The notes beneath the pieces were generated by a model, which had not been told where the DNA came from, did not search any database, and saw only the letters and a program-made list of their open reading frames with translations. From positions 1,364,001 to 1,428,000 of the forward strand of contig FSRV01000001.1 in the NCBI GenBank assembly GCA_900142905.1: a stretch of 64,000 nucleotides of DNA. Direction: 5' to 3'. Numbering within the stretch: position 1 is the stretch's first letter; each line of letters starts with the position of its first letter. The position numbers and the translations under genes are program-made. Shown piece by piece: positions 54,686 to 64,000 of the stretch. This stretch comes from Burkholderia sp. GAS332 (lineage in GTDB: Bacteria; Pseudomonadota; Gammaproteobacteria; Burkholderiales; Burkholderiaceae).

Positions 54686-56929
54686 ATGACTACCGAAATC
54701 GTTACGAGCACGCCGGCACCCATCCCTTCCTTCGACGAAGCGATGGCGTTCGTGCGCGAACACGCGGGCGAGGTGCGGCTCTCATCGGGCGAGTTGCTGG
54801 CGGAGCATGCGGCGGGTACGGCGTCGATCATGCGCACGCTCAACGTCGATCCGCCGGCTGTGCTGGCGGCGGCCTTGTTTGCGCTGACGCCGCATCTGCA
54901 AGATCCGGAACGTGTGATTGCCGACAACTTCGGCGAAGAAGTCGCGCAACTGGTCGGCGACGTGCGCAAGTTGCTGCGTCTCGGTACGGTAAGCTTGCGC
55001 GCCGCGCAGAATGCGATGCCTGAAGCAGGGCGCGATGCACAGGCCGCGCGCCGCGCGCAGGTCGAGGCGCTGCGTAAGATGCTGCTCGCGTTCGCGCAGG
55101 ATATTCGTGTCGTGCTGATACGGCTCGCGTCGCGCTTGCAATCGCTGCGTTACTACGCGGCGGCGAAAATCACGCCGTCGCCCGACGTCGCGCGTGAGAC
55201 GCTCGATATTTACGCACCGCTCGCCAACCGTCTGGGCATCTGGCAACTGAAATGGGAGCTCGAAGATCTCGCACTCCGTTTCGAAGAGCCGGTCACTTAC
55301 AAGCGCATCGCCAAGCTGCTCGACGAGAAGCGCGTCGAGCGCGAAAGTTATGTTGCGCAGGCGATCGAGCGGCTGCAGCAGGAGTTGGCTGCGGCGAATG
55401 TAGAGGCCGAAGTCAGCGGCCGGCCTAAGCATATCTACAGCATCTGGCGCAAGATGCGCGGCAAGGAACTGGACTTCGCCGAACTGTACGACGTGCGCGC
55501 GTTTCGCGTCATCGTGCAGGACATCAAGGATTGCTACACGGTCCTCGGCATCGTGCACAACCTGTGGCAGCCGGTGCCGAAAGAGTTCGACGATTACATC
55601 TCGCGGCCGAAGCCGAACGGCTATAAATCGCTGCACACGGTTGTGATCGGCGACGACGGCCGCGCGTTCGAAGTGCAGATCCGCACGCAGGAAATGCATC
55701 AATTCGCCGAGTATGGTGTGGCGGCACACTGGCGCTACAAGGAAGCGGGCACGCGGGGTTACGGCGGCCAGTTCAGCGCCAATGAGAAGTACGACGAGAA
55801 AATCGCGTGGTTGCGTCAGCTGCTCGCGTGGAAAGATGAAGTCTCGGAAGGCGAGCACGGCGAGAAGCGCGCCGCGCAGCCGTGGGAGCAATTGCGCCAG
55901 GCTACGCTCGACGACGACCACATCTACGTGCTTACGCCGCAAGCGCGAGTGATTCCGCTGCCGCACGGCGCGACACCGGTGGACTTCGCTTATCACCTGC
56001 ATAGCGAGCTGGGGCATCGCTGCCGTGGCGCGCGTGTCGATGGCGCGATGGTGCCGCTCAACACGCCGTTGCAGAACGGTCAGACGGTCGAGATCGTCGC
56101 GGTGAAAGAGGGCGGTCCGTCGCGTGACTGGCTCAACCCGCAACTTGGATATCTGCAGAGCCATCGGGCGCGGCAGAAAGTGCGCGCGTGGTTCAACGCG
56201 GTCGAAGTGCAGGAGCACATCGCGAGCGGCCGTGCGATGGTCGAAAAGACCTTGCAGCGCGAGGGCAAGACGTCGGTCAATCTCGATCAGCTTGCCGCCA
56301 AGCTCGGCTTCAAGACGACCGATGATCTGTTCTCGGTGGTCGGCAAGGAGGAATTCAGCCTGCGGCTTGTCGAGCAGGCGCTGCACGATGCGCCGCCGCC
56401 CGAGCCTGTCGTCGAAGCGCCGGAACAGTTCGAGAAGCGCAGTAGCGGTGCGAGCGTCGCCCGCGGGGCTTCCACGGGTGTGCTGGTGGTTGGGGTCGAT
56501 GCCTTGCTCACGCAACTCGCGCGCTGTTGCCGTCCCGCGCCGCCTGACGACATCAGCGGCTTCGTCACGCGCGGCAAGGGCATGTCGATCCACCGCAGCG
56601 ATTGCCCGACCTTCCTGCGCATGGCCGATCGCGCGCCGGAGCGTGTGTTGCAAACCGCATGGTCGGCCGATGTCATGAGCGGCCGCGGGCAATCGGTCTA
56701 TCCCGTCGACCTCAGCATTGAAGCAACGGATCGGCAAGGTCTGCTGCGCGATATCTCCGAAGTTTTCGCGCGCGAGAAAGTGAATGTGATCGGGGTGAAA
56801 ACGCAATCGCGTCGTAACGCCGCATTCATGCAATTCACTGTCGAGGTCTCGAACGCTGCGCAAATTCAGCGCGCGTGTACCTTGCTCGGTGAAGTAACGG
56901 GCGTGGTGCGCGCTTCACGCAAGAATTGA
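54686..56929 (+). CDS. relA: (p)ppGpp synthetase RelA, with degenerate hydrolase domain
   Basis: A 747-residue stringent-response enzyme. Its N-terminal hydrolase-like domain lacks the HDxxED metal site (ALFALTPHLQDPE where the motif should be), so it should only synthesise ppGpp, marking it as RelA and not SpoT. The synthetase domain (about 235-365) has RPKHIYSIWRKMRGK, DYISRPKPNGYKSLHTVVIG and VQIRTQEMHQFAEYGVAAHW. A TGS domain (about 395-460), a zinc-finger-like part with ARCCRP and HRSDCPTF, and a C-terminal ACT domain follow. The ATG before TTEIVTS is preferred to a GTG five codons upstream. No close downstream partner. Confidence 0.94.
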   Translation: MTTEIVTSTPAPIPSFDEAMAFVREHAGEVRLSSGELLAEHAAGTASIMRTLNVDPPAVLAAALFALTPHLQDPERVIADNFGEEVAQLVGDVRKLLRLGTVSLRAAQNAMPEAGRDAQAARRAQVEALRKMLLAFAQDIRVVLIRLASRLQSLRYYAAAKITPSPDVARETLDIYAPLANRLGIWQLKWELEDLALRFEEPVTYKRIAKLLDEKRVERESYVAQAIERLQQELAAANVEAEVSGRPKHIYSIWRKMRGKELDFAELYDVRAFRVIVQDIKDCYTVLGIVHNLWQPVPKEFDDYISRPKPNGYKSLHTVVIGDDGRAFEVQIRTQEMHQFAEYGVAAHWRYKEAGTRGYGGQFSANEKYDEKIAWLRQLLAWKDEVSEGEHGEKRAAQPWEQLRQATLDDDHIYVLTPQARVIPLPHGATPVDFAYHLHSELGHRCRGARVDGAMVPLNTPLQNGQTVEIVAVKEGGPSRDWLNPQLGYLQSHRARQKVRAWFNAVEVQEHIASGRAMVEKTLQREGKTSVNLDQLAAKLGFKTTDDLFSVVGKEEFSLRLVEQALHDAPPPEPVVEAPEQFEKRSSGASVARGASTGVLVVGVDALLTQLARCCRPAPPDDISGFVTRGKGMSIHRSDCPTFLRMADRAPERVLQTAWSADVMSGRGQSVYPVDLSIEATDRQGLLRDISEVFAREKVNVIGVKTQSRRNAAFMQFTVEVSNAAQIQRACTLLGEVTGVVRASRKN

Positions 56930-57028
56930 TGCGCGGGCGCGGCGGAGGGTACCGGCAGGTGCCCGCAGGCATCGGTCCGACGCGCCTAGGTGTGTGAGTA
57001 GAAATTTAAAGTCGGTGCATAAAAGTAC

Positions 57029-57057
57029 TTGCCAAGCGGTGTGGGGCTCCATATAAT
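57029..57057 (+). promoter_or_regulatory. Sigma-70 promoter of tRNA-Val
   Basis: TTGCCA (57029-57034) and TATAAT (57052-57057) are separated by exactly 17 bp, and transcription would start a few bases before the mature tRNA. A G-rich stretch lies in the spacer. Confidence 0.85.
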
Positions 57058-57068
57058 CTCGTTTCTTC

Positions 57069-57145
57069 AGGCTCGTAGCTCAGCTGGTTAGAGCACCACC
57101 TTGACATGGTGGGGGTCGTTGGTTCGAGTCCAATCGAGCCTACCA
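57069..57145 (+). tRNA. tRNA-Val, anticodon GAC
   Basis: A 77-base tRNA with encoded CCA. The acceptor stem is AGGCTCG/CGAGCCT, the D stem GCTC/GAGC, the anticodon stem CCACC/GGTGG with loop TTGACAT (anticodon GAC, reading GUC and GUU), then GGGTC and the T stem GTTGG/CCAAT with TTCGAGT loop. No integrase or attachment site is seen beside it. Confidence 0.97.
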
Positions 57146-57307
57146 ACGGAAGAGAAATTCCGGTTTTGCCGGGGTTTCGCAAGCTGCAGTAAGCGCTTCG
57201 GCGCAAAAGGCAAATACGGTTATGGCACCGCGAACGTTGACCGAAACTACTTCGGAGCGACGCTAGTCGAGGACCACTTTCGCCACTGTAGTTAGCAGGA
57301 AATGTGA

Positions 57308-57343
57308 ATGCGGCCCCTCGAAAGCGGGGCCGCATTTTTTTTG
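57308..57343 (+). terminator. Terminator or attenuator upstream of thrS
   Basis: AATGCGGCCCC pairs with GGGGCCGCATT (11-bp stem, loop of 8 bases), followed by a run of T. It lies 160 bp after the tRNA and 54 bp before the thrS start. It may end the tRNA transcript or attenuate thrS. Confidence 0.85.
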
Positions 57344-57396
57344 GGTTTTTGACCTGGTTGTATGTGCCGCCGCCGGTCGGCACCACGGAGAACGCA

Positions 57397-59304
57397 ATGG
57401 TTTCGATACGTCTGCCTGACGGTTCTGTTCGACAGTACGAGCATCCGGTGACCGTCGCCGAAGTGGCCGCCTCGATCGGCCCCGGCCTCGCGAAGGCCGC
57501 GCTCGGCGGCAAGATCGACGGTGAACTCGTCGACACGTCCACGCTGATCGATCACGACGTGGCGCTTGCCATCGTCACCGAGAAAGACGCCGACGGCCTC
57601 GACATCATTCGTCACTCCGCGGCGCACTTGCTCGCGTACGCAGTGAAAGATCTGTATCCGGAAGCGCAAGTCACGATCGGTCCGGTGATCGACAACGGCT
57701 TCTACTACGACTTCGCCTACAACCGTCCCTTCACGCCCGAAGATCTCGAAAAGATCGAAAAGCGCATGCAGGAGCTCGCGAAGAAAGACGAGCCGGTCTC
57801 GCGCCGCGTGGTGTCGCGCGACGAAGCCGTGGACTACTTCAAGAGCATCGGCGAAAAGTACAAGGCCGAGATCATCGAATCGATTCCCGCCAGCGACGAA
57901 ATCAAGCTGTACTCGCACGGCGGCTTCACGGATTTGTGCCGCGGCCCGCACGTGCCGTCCACCGGCAAGCTGAAGGTCTTCAAGCTGATGAAGCTCGCGG
58001 GCGCCTATTGGCGCGGCGACTCGAAGAACGAACAGTTGCAGCGCATCTACGGTACGGCCTGGACGAAGAAAGAAGACCAGGACGCGTATCTGCACATGCT
58101 CGAAGAGGCGGAAAAACGCGATCACCGCAAGCTCGGCAAGCAACTCGATCTGTTCCATATGCAAGACGAGTCGCCGGGCATGGTGTTCTGGCATCCGCGT
58201 GGCTGGACGCTGTGGCAGCAGGTCGAGCAGTACATGCGCCGCCGCGTGAATGACGCCGGCTACCTTGAGATCAAGACGCCGATGATCATGGACCGCTCGC
58301 TGTGGGAAGCGTCGGGCCACTGGCAGAACTATCGTGAAAACATGTTCACGACGGAATCGGAAAAGCGCGACTACGCGATCAAGCCGATGAATTGCCCGGG
58401 TCACGTGCAGGTGTTCAACCATGGTCTGCGCTCGTATCGCGATCTGCCGCTGCGTTACGCGGAGTTCGGCTCGTGCCACCGCAACGAATCGTCGGGCGCG
58501 CTGCATGGCCTGATGCGCGTGCGTGGCTTCGTGCAGGACGACGCACACATTTTCTGTACTGAAGACCAGTTCATCAGCGAATCGATCGCGTTCAACACGC
58601 TGGCGATGAGCGTCTATAAAGACTTCGGCTTCGACAATGTCGAGATCAAGCTGTCGTTGCGCCCGGATGCGCGCGCCGGCACGGACGAGACGTGGGATCG
58701 TGCGGAGCAGGGCCTGCGCGAGGCGCTGACGGCTTGCGGCGTGACGTGGGAAGAATTGCCCGGCGAGGGCGCGTTCTACGGCCCGAAGGTCGAGTACCAC
58801 ATCAAGGACGCGCTCGGTCGCTCGTGGCAGTGCGGCACGTTGCAGCTCGATATGGTGCTGCCGGAGCGCCTCGGCGCCGAATACGTGGCGGAAGACAATA
58901 GCCGCCGCCGCCCGATCATGCTGCACCGGGCAATCGTCGGATCAATGGAGCGGTTTCTCGGCATTCTGATCGAGCACCATGCTGGTGCAATGCCGTCGTG
59001 GCTCGCGCCCATGCAGGTTGTGGTGATGAATATCGCGGAAAGTCAGACCGAATATGCGCAGTCTCTAGCCCAATCGTTGCAAAAACAAGGGGTTAGAGTA
59101 GAGGCCGATTTGCGCAACGAGAAGATTAGCTATAAAATACGGGAGCACACGCTGGAAAAGGTGCCGTACCTGCTTGTGGTCGGTGACAAAGAGCGTGAAG
59201 CCCAAACGGTAGCCGTGCGTGCCCGTGGTGGTGTCGATCTGGGCGTGATGCCTCTCGATACCTTCATTGAGCGTCTGCGCCAGGATGTGCAGTCGTTCAA
59301 CTGA
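57397..59304 (+). CDS. thrS: Threonyl-tRNA synthetase
   Basis: A 635-residue class II synthetase: N-terminal TGS domain (1-61), SAD editing domain ([17 protein letters not shown], with HxxxH) and the catalytic core with [13 protein letters not shown] (zinc ligands), motif 2 [20 protein letters not shown] and motif 3 [19 protein letters not shown]-terminal anticodon-binding domain follows. The frame opens 31 codons upstream and runs across the hairpin at 57308-57343; the ATG with CGGAGAACGCA ahead fits the family start. First gene of the thrS-infC-rpmI-rplT-pheST block. Confidence 0.97.
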   Translation: MVSIRLPDGSVRQYEHPVTVAEVAASIGPGLAKAALGGKIDGELVDTSTLIDHDVALAIVTEKDADGLDIIRHSAAHLLAYAVKDLYPEAQVTIGPVIDNGFYYDFAYNRPFTPEDLEKIEKRMQELAKKDEPVSRRVVSRDEAVDYFKSIGEKYKAEIIESIPASDEIKLYSHGGFTDLCRGPHVPSTGKLKVFKLMKLAGAYWRGDSKNEQLQRIYGTAWTKKEDQDAYLHMLEEAEKRDHRKLGKQLDLFHMQDESPGMVFWHPRGWTLWQQVEQYMRRRVNDAGYLEIKTPMIMDRSLWEASGHWQNYRENMFTTESEKRDYAIKPMNCPGHVQVFNHGLRSYRDLPLRYAEFGSCHRNESSGALHGLMRVRGFVQDDAHIFCTEDQFISESIAFNTLAMSVYKDFGFDNVEIKLSLRPDARAGTDETWDRAEQGLREALTACGVTWEELPGEGAFYGPKVEYHIKDALGRSWQCGTLQLDMVLPERLGAEYVAEDNSRRRPIMLHRAIVGSMERFLGILIEHHAGAMPSWLAPMQVVVMNIAESQTEYAQSLAQSLQKQGVRVEADLRNEKISYKIREHTLEKVPYLLVVGDKEREAQTVAVRARGGVDLGVMPLDTFIERLRQDVQSFN

Positions 59305-59353
59305 GCCACTTGGCAGCCCGGCTCGTTTTTTTAATTTTTAGAGGAAACGTAAC

Positions 59354-59878
59354 ATCGCTACTGATAAGTCTGCGCACCGCATCAACGGTGAAATTACAGC
59401 ACCCGAGGTGCGTCTGGTCGGCGTCGAGAACGAACCGCTCGGCATCGTGAAACTCGCTGATGCGTTCCGCATGTCGGAACAGCAGGATGTGGATCTGGTT
59501 GAAATCGCTCCGCAAGCGGTTCCGCCGGTCTGCCGTTTGATGGACTACGGCAAGTTCAAGTACTCGGAAGCGAAGAAGCAACACGAGGCCAAGCTGAAGC
59601 AGAAGATTGTCCAGGTTAAGGAAGTCAAATTCCGCCCGGGCACCGATGACGGCGATTACAACGTCAAACTGCGCAACCTCATCCGCTTCCTCGACGACGG
59701 CGACAAGACGAAAATCACGTTGCGTTTCCGTGGCCGCGAAATGGCTCACCAGGAAATCGGTATGCGCATGCTCGAGCGCCTGCGCACGGACCTCGACGAA
59801 GTCGGTCAGGTCGAGCAGATGCCGAAAATGGAAGGGCGCCAGATGATCATGGTGCTCGCTCCGAAGAAAAAGAAGTAA
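59354..59878 (+). CDS. infC: Translation initiation factor IF-3, with ATC start codon
   Basis: A 174-residue initiation factor that keeps ribosomal subunits apart and checks the start codon. Family N-terminal residues ([20 protein letters not shown]) are encoded from an ATC at 59354 with GAGG nine bases ahead. The first in-frame ATG-like start (GTG at 59408) would remove conserved residues and has no ribosome site. A non-standard start is known in infC (AUU in E. coli), where IF-3 rejects its own start codon and so limits its own synthesis. The C-terminal domain ([20 protein letters not shown]) is intact. Confidence 0.94.
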   Translation: MATDKSAHRINGEITAPEVRLVGVENEPLGIVKLADAFRMSEQQDVDLVEIAPQAVPPVCRLMDYGKFKYSEAKKQHEAKLKQKIVQVKEVKFRPGTDDGDYNVKLRNLIRFLDDGDKTKITLRFRGREMAHQEIGMRMLERLRTDLDEVGQVEQMPKMEGRQMIMVLAPKKKK

Positions 59879-60125
59879 GCGGCTGGAGCAGCGGCGCATC
59901 GTGTGGTGCGCGCTCCGGTTGTCAAAGAATGAACGATGCGGTGCCGGGTGTCCGGTGCGGTATCGGCAGGTTTCGGAACGGCGTGCGTGTCAATGCGCGT
60001 CGTTTCCTGAAAAGCGGCCGCCAGCAATGTCGGCGGTCTGCATACCAAGTGGAATGGGTTTCGAAGGGCGGGTAATGGCCATCTGGCCGACCGCACACCC
60101 ATATCCATCTAATAATGGAGTTGTC

Positions 60126-60323
60126 ATGCCGAAGATGAAGACCAAGAAGAGTGCTGCAAAGCGCTTCGTGGTGCGTCCGGGCGGTACCGTCAAGCGCGGT
60201 CAGGCCTTCAAGCGCCACATTCTTACCAAGAAGACCACCAAGAACAAACGCCATCTGCGCGGTTCCACGTCAGTTCATGAGTCAGATATGAACTCCGTGC
60301 GCGCAATGCTGCCGTTCGCTTAA
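60126..60323 (+). CDS. rpmI: Ribosomal protein bL35
   Basis: A 65-residue, very basic protein of the large subunit ([14 protein letters not shown], then [20 protein letters not shown] and [12 protein letters not shown]), full length. GGAG lies seven bases before the ATG. A 247-bp leader separates it from infC. In other bacteria the bL35-bL20 transcript is controlled by L20 binding upstream of rpmI; a structured leader here would be consistent but was not shown. Confidence 0.97.
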   Translation: MPKMKTKKSAAKRFVVRPGGTVKRGQAFKRHILTKKTTKNKRHLRGSTSVHESDMNSVRAMLPFA

Positions 60324-60352
60324 CCCTTAACCGACACTCATAGGAGCAAGAC

Positions 60353-60712
60353 ATGCCTCGAGTAAAACGTGGGGTTACCGCACGGGCCCGTCACAAGAAG
60401 ATCATCAAGCTGGCCAAGGGTTACCGCGGCCGTCGCAATAACGTCTATCGCATCGCCAAGCAGGCGGTCATGCGCGCAGGCCAATACGCCTACCGCGATC
60501 GCCGCAACAAGAAGCGTGTGTTCCGTGCATTGTGGATCACGCGTATCAACGCGGCGGTGCGTCAGCACGACATGACGTACAGCGTGTTCATCAACGGCCT
60601 GAAGAAGGCTTCGATCGAACTCGACCGCAAGGTGCTGGCCGACATGGCTGTGTTCGACAAGGCTGCTTTTGCTGCGATCGTTCAGCAGGTGAAAGCCGCC
60701 GTTGCAGCCTGA
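60353..60712 (+). CDS. rplT: Ribosomal protein bL20
   Basis: A 119-residue 23S rRNA-binding assembly protein ([59 protein letters not shown]). Full length. ATAGGAGCAAGAC precedes the ATG, 29 bp after rpmI, so the two are co-translated. It is followed by a strong terminator before pheS. Confidence 0.97.
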
Positions 60713-60782
60713 TTGCGCTTTGGGCAATTAAACTGCGTGGTTCGTTGCAGCGAACATCCGGTAGTCTCGGTGACGCTGCAGC

Positions 60783-60814
60783 AAAAACGGGGCTCCTCAC
60801 CGAGCCCCGTTTTT
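60783..60814 (+). terminator. Terminator (possible attenuator) between rplT and pheS
   Basis: AAAAACGGGGCTC-CTCACC-GAGCCCCGTTTTT is a perfect 13-bp stem with a 6-base loop and T-run. It lies 70 bp after rplT and 55 bp before pheS, where it could attenuate pheST; no Phe-rich leader peptide was recognised. Confidence 0.9.
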
Positions 60815-60868
60815 GTTGGTAGAACCAGTTTGCTTCGATAGAACACTGACGTTGAAATGATGGGATCA

Positions 60869-61882
60869 ATGGATCTGGACCAGATTGTCGCCGACGCGCA
60901 AAAAGCCTTCGCAGAAGCCTCCGACGTCACCACCCTCGAGAACGAGAAAGCGCGCTTTCTTGGTAAATCGGGTGCGCTGACCGAGCTCTTGAAGGGCCTT
61001 GGCAAACTCGATCCTGAAACGCGCAAGACCGAAGGCGCACGGATCAACCTCGTCAAGCAACAAGTGGAAGCCGCGTTGACGGCCCGCCGTCAGGCGCTGG
61101 CCGACGCGTTGCTGAACCAGCGCCTCGCCGCTGAAGCCATCGACGTCACGCTGCCCGGCCGCGGCACTGGCGCAGGCAGCCTGCACCCGGTGATGCGCAC
61201 ATGGGAGCGCGTCGAACAGATTTTCCGGTCGATCGGATTCGACGTGGCCGACGGCCCCGAAATCGAAACCGACTGGTACAACTTTACTTCGTTGAACAGC
61301 CCGGAAAACCACCCGGCGCGTTCGATGCAGGACACCTTCTACGTCGACGGCAAAGATGCCGACGGCCGCCAGCTGCTGCTGCGCACGCACACCAGCCCGA
61401 TGCAGGTGCGTTATGCCCGTACCAACACGCCGCCCATCAAGGTGATCGTGCCGGGTCGCACGTATCGTGTGGACAGCGACGCAACGCATTCGCCGATGTT
61501 CAACCAGGTCGAAGGCCTGTGGATCGACGAGAACATCAGCTTCGCGGACCTGAAGGGTGTCTATTCCGACTTCCTCAAGAAATTTTTCGAGCGCGACGAT
61601 ATTCAGGTGCGCTTCCGTCCGTCGTACTTTCCGTTCACCGAACCGTCGGCTGAAATCGACATGCTGTTCGAAACGGGCAAGAACGCCGGCAAGTGGCTCG
61701 AAATTTCGGGTTCCGGCCAGGTTCACCCCACGGTGATCCGCAATATGGGCCTCGACCCCGAGCGCTACATCGGTTTTGCTTTCGGCAGCGGCCTCGAGCG
61801 GCTCACGATGTTGCGATACGGCGTGCAAGACCTGCGTCTGTTCTTCGAAAACGACCTGCGTTTCCTGCGTCAATTCGCCTGA
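60869..61882 (+). CDS. pheS: Phenylalanyl-tRNA synthetase, alpha subunit
   Basis: A 337-residue class II subunit holding the catalytic core: an N-terminal coiled-coil arm ([20 protein letters not shown]), motif 1 region [20 protein letters not shown], the Phe pocket near [15 protein letters not shown], motif 2 [19 protein letters not shown] and motif 3 [17 protein letters not shown]. The ATG before DLDQI with GGGA just ahead is preferred; two ATGs four codons upstream are also in frame. It functions as an alpha2-beta2 enzyme with the next gene. Confidence 0.96.
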   Translation: MDLDQIVADAQKAFAEASDVTTLENEKARFLGKSGALTELLKGLGKLDPETRKTEGARINLVKQQVEAALTARRQALADALLNQRLAAEAIDVTLPGRGTGAGSLHPVMRTWERVEQIFRSIGFDVADGPEIETDWYNFTSLNSPENHPARSMQDTFYVDGKDADGRQLLLRTHTSPMQVRYARTNTPPIKVIVPGRTYRVDSDATHSPMFNQVEGLWIDENISFADLKGVYSDFLKKFFERDDIQVRFRPSYFPFTEPSAEIDMLFETGKNAGKWLEISGSGQVHPTVIRNMGLDPERYIGFAFGSGLERLTMLRYGVQDLRLFFENDLRFLRQFA

Positions 61883-62024
61883 ACTGGCGCGTACGAACGC
61901 GACAAGCATAGAGCGCGGCATTGCACCCAGTGCGTGCCGCCAGCAGCGTCCCCGGCAGTGCCCAGTGAATCAACGGGCCGCCTGCCGGACGTGGACCTAA
62001 CCTGATCAGAACGACCACAGAACC

Positions 62025-64000
62025 ATGCAATTCCCGGAATCCTGGCTGAGAACCTTTGTCGACCCGCAACTGACGACCGATGAGCTGTCGCACGCGTTGA
62101 CGATGGCGGGTCTCGAAGTCGAAGACCTGCGGCCGGCCGCGCCGCCGACCTCGAAGATCGTCGTCGGCCAGGTGCTGGAAGTCGTCAAGCACCCGGACGC
62201 AGACAAGCTCAACGTGTGTCAGGTCGACGCCGGCACGGGCGCGACGCTGAACATTGTGTGCGGTGCGCCGAATGTCGCGCCGGGCATCAAGGTGCCGGTC
62301 GCGTTGGTTGGCGCGCAACTGCCGCCGGCCGAAGAGGGCGGCACGCCGTTCGCGATCAAGCTCTCGAAGCTGCGCGGCGTGGAAAGCCAGGGCATGCTGT
62401 GCTCGGCACGCGAACTGAAGCTCTCGGAAGATCATAGCGGCCTGATGATCCTGCCGGAAGATACGCCGATCGGCCAGGACATCCGCGAAACGCTCAATCT
62501 CGACGACACGGTTTTCGAAATCAAGCTTACGCCGAACAAGGCGGACTGCCTGTCGGTGTTCGGCGTGGCGCGCGAGACATCGGCCATCACCGGTGCGCCG
62601 CTGCGTCCGCTTGAGATCAAGCCGGTCGAAGTCAAGCTCAACGAAACGTTGCCCGTCAAAATCTCGGCGCCCGATCTGTGCGGCCGTTTTTCGGGCCGCG
62701 TGATCCGCGGCGTGAATGCGCGCGCGAAGTCGCCGCAATGGATGGTGCAGCGCCTGGAGCGTTCGGGTCAGCGCAGCATCTCCGCGCTCGTCGACATCTC
62801 GAACTATGTGATGCTCGAACTGGGCCGTCCGTCGCACGTGTTCGATCTGGACAAGATCCACGGCGGCATGGACGTGCGTTGGGGCCGCAAGGGCGAAACG
62901 CTCAAGCTGCTGAACGGCAACACCGTCGAACTCGATGAAACCGTCGGCGTGATCGCCGATGAACAGCACATCGAGAGTCTCGCCGGCATCATGGGCGGCG
63001 ACAGCACGGCCGTCACGCTCGACACCACCAACATCTATCTCGAAGCCGCGTTCTGGTGGCCCGATAGCATTCGTGGCCGCTCGCGCAAGTACAACTTTTC
63101 GACCGATGCAGGCCATCGTTTCGAACGTGGCGTCGATTACGCGACCACGGTCGAACACATCGAACGCATCACGCAATTGATCCTCGATATCTGCGGCGGC
63201 GAAGCCGGCCCGGTCGACGATCAAACCGTCAACGTGCCCAAGCGTGAGCCGGTGAAGATGCGCGTCTCGCGCGCGAACCGCATCATCGGCATCAAGATCG
63301 ACGCGGACGAAATCGCGCAGATCTTCACGCGCCTCGGCCTCAGCTTTGAACGCGACGGCGATACGTTCTCGGTGAACCCGCCGTCGTACCGTTTCGACAT
63401 CGAAATCGAAGAAGACCTGATCGAAGAAGTGGCGCGTATCTACGGCTTCGAAAAGATCCCGGCACGTCCGCCGGTCGCGACCAGCGAAATGCTGCCGACC
63501 AACGAAACGCAGCGCTCGATTCATGTGATCCGTCACGCGCTCGCCGCGCGCGATTACGCGGAAACGGTCAACTTCAGTTTCGTGGACGCCGAGTGGGAGC
63601 AGGACTTCGCCGGTAACGACACGCCGGTACGTCTGTTGAATCCGATTGCGAGCCAGCTGTCGGTCATGCGCACCACGCTGTTCGGCAGCCTGATCAACGT
63701 TCTGCGCACGAACCTGAACCGTCGCGCGGCCGATCGCGTGCGCGTGTTCGAAGCCGGCCGCGTGTTCCTGCACGACCCGACGATCAAGGCCGGCGAACTG
63801 ACGGTCGAAGGTTTCGCGCAGCCGAAGATGATCGGCGGTCTCGCCTACGGTCCCGCGCTCGAAGAGCAGTGGGGCGCGCAAACGCGCGCGGTCGACTACT
63901 TCGACGTGAAGGGCGATCTGGAAGCCGTGCTCGCGCCGGCCGTGGCAAGCTTCGTGAAAGCGGAGCATCCGGCCTTGCATCCGGGCCGCAGCGCGCGTAT
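62025..64000 (+). CDS. pheT: Phenylalanyl-tRNA synthetase, beta subunit (3' end beyond window)
   Basis: The first 658 residues of the roughly 800-residue beta subunit. It begins [20 protein letters not shown], has an EMAP/tRNA-binding domain (about 40-150, [19 protein letters not shown] and [20 protein letters not shown]), a B3/B4 editing region ([16 protein letters not shown]), B5 and the class II-like core ([20 protein letters not shown]). It lies 142 bp after pheS with no terminator between, as expected for an operon. The C-terminal anticodon-binding B8 domain is not in the window. Confidence 0.97.
   Translation, partial: MQFPESWLRTFVDPQLTTDELSHALTMAGLEVEDLRPAAPPTSKIVVGQVLEVVKHPDADKLNVCQVDAGTGATLNIVCGAPNVAPGIKVPVALVGAQLPPAEEGGTPFAIKLSKLRGVESQGMLCSARELKLSEDHSGLMILPEDTPIGQDIRETLNLDDTVFEIKLTPNKADCLSVFGVARETSAITGAPLRPLEIKPVEVKLNETLPVKISAPDLCGRFSGRVIRGVNARAKSPQWMVQRLERSGQRSISALVDISNYVMLELGRPSHVFDLDKIHGGMDVRWGRKGETLKLLNGNTVELDETVGVIADEQHIESLAGIMGGDSTAVTLDTTNIYLEAAFWWPDSIRGRSRKYNFSTDAGHRFERGVDYATTVEHIERITQLILDICGGEAGPVDDQTVNVPKREPVKMRVSRANRIIGIKIDADEIAQIFTRLGLSFERDGDTFSVNPPSYRFDIEIEEDLIEEVARIYGFEKIPARPPVATSEMLPTNETQRSIHVIRHALAARDYAETVNFSFVDAEWEQDFAGNDTPVRLLNPIASQLSVMRTTLFGSLINVLRTNLNRRAADRVRVFEAGRVFLHDPTIKAGELTVEGFAQPKMIGGLAYGPALEEQWGAQTRAVDYFDVKGDLEAVLAPAVASFVKAEHPALHPGRSAR

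Noticed and set aside
54782..56863. A 693-codon open frame antisense to relA
   Set aside because: Same cause as for valS; the sense strand encodes all RelA domains without interruption.
57069..57145. tRNA-Val as an integration site for a genomic island
   Set aside because: No integrase, no repeated tRNA 3' end and only core translation genes downstream.
57006..57542. A 178-codon frame on the minus strand across the tRNA-Val and the thrS leader
   Set aside because: Its protein-like piece (GLEPTTPTMSRWCSNQLSYE) is simply the tRNA read backwards, a common false protein in databases.
61803..63980. A 725-codon open frame antisense to pheS and pheT
   Set aside because: Shadow of two clear synthetase genes; Arg/His/Asp-rich with no fold signature.

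Overview
The window looks like a piece of the main chromosome of a Paraburkholderia-type betaproteobacterium (Burkholderiaceae). The reasons are the high GC with strongly GC-ending codons, the gene order relA / tRNA-Val / thrS-infC-rpmI-rplT-pheST, and the protein families seen. The genus is an inference from gene content; no search was run.

Left end (1-7,280): an inositol or related sugar-polyol uptake and catabolism locus built around a divergent promoter region. One arm runs leftward: periplasmic binding protein, permease, ATPase and an IolC-type kinase cut by the window edge. The other runs rightward: an RpiR-type regulator and two oxidoreductases of the Gfo/Idh/MocA family. A 23-bp near-perfect palindrome lies between the arms. 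From 7,281 to 9,978 there is an accessory island of visibly lower GC: a secreted YD-repeat (Rhs-like) protein with a cysteine-rich tail, and a small gene downstream on the same strand.

10,600-24,950: housekeeping genes (TusA-family protein, galU, valS, uvrD, mtnN, prpE), an Fsr-type exporter and a chemoreceptor. These are separated by repetitive DNA: a 16-bp tandem array and several copies of a long interspersed repeat. One repeat copy (about 24,980-26,715) has been split by a complete IS4-family element with perfect 21-bp ends and a 10-bp target duplication.

26,700-32,630: a four-gene efflux operon (outer-membrane factor, FUSC pump, DUF1656 protein, HlyD adaptor) transcribed away from a LysR regulator, resembling the AaeXAB aromatic-acid exporters. 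32,800-47,420 holds assorted metabolic and membrane genes: SRAP protein, phosphoesterase, FAD-linked dehydrogenase, WrbA, YihY, O-acetylhomoserine sulfhydrylase, CBS protein, an MFS-acyltransferase fusion, aroC and a TPR glycosyltransferase-like protein.

47,570-54,610: acyl-CoA and ketone-body metabolism. It includes ETF-ubiquinone oxidoreductase divergent from an SDR, with a TetR-like operator between them, a thioesterase, a LuxR-type regulator divergent from both subunits of 3-oxoacid CoA-transferase, an alpha/beta hydrolase and a RidA protein. The right end is the stringent-response and translation block: relA, tRNA-Val(GAC), thrS, infC (with an ATC start codon), rpmI, rplT, pheS and the 5' part of pheT.

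Most of the window is ordinary core chromosome. The parts most worth a second look are the YD-repeat protein with its small neighbour, the operator-like palindromes in the inositol and ETF-QO promoter regions, and the interspersed repeat family.
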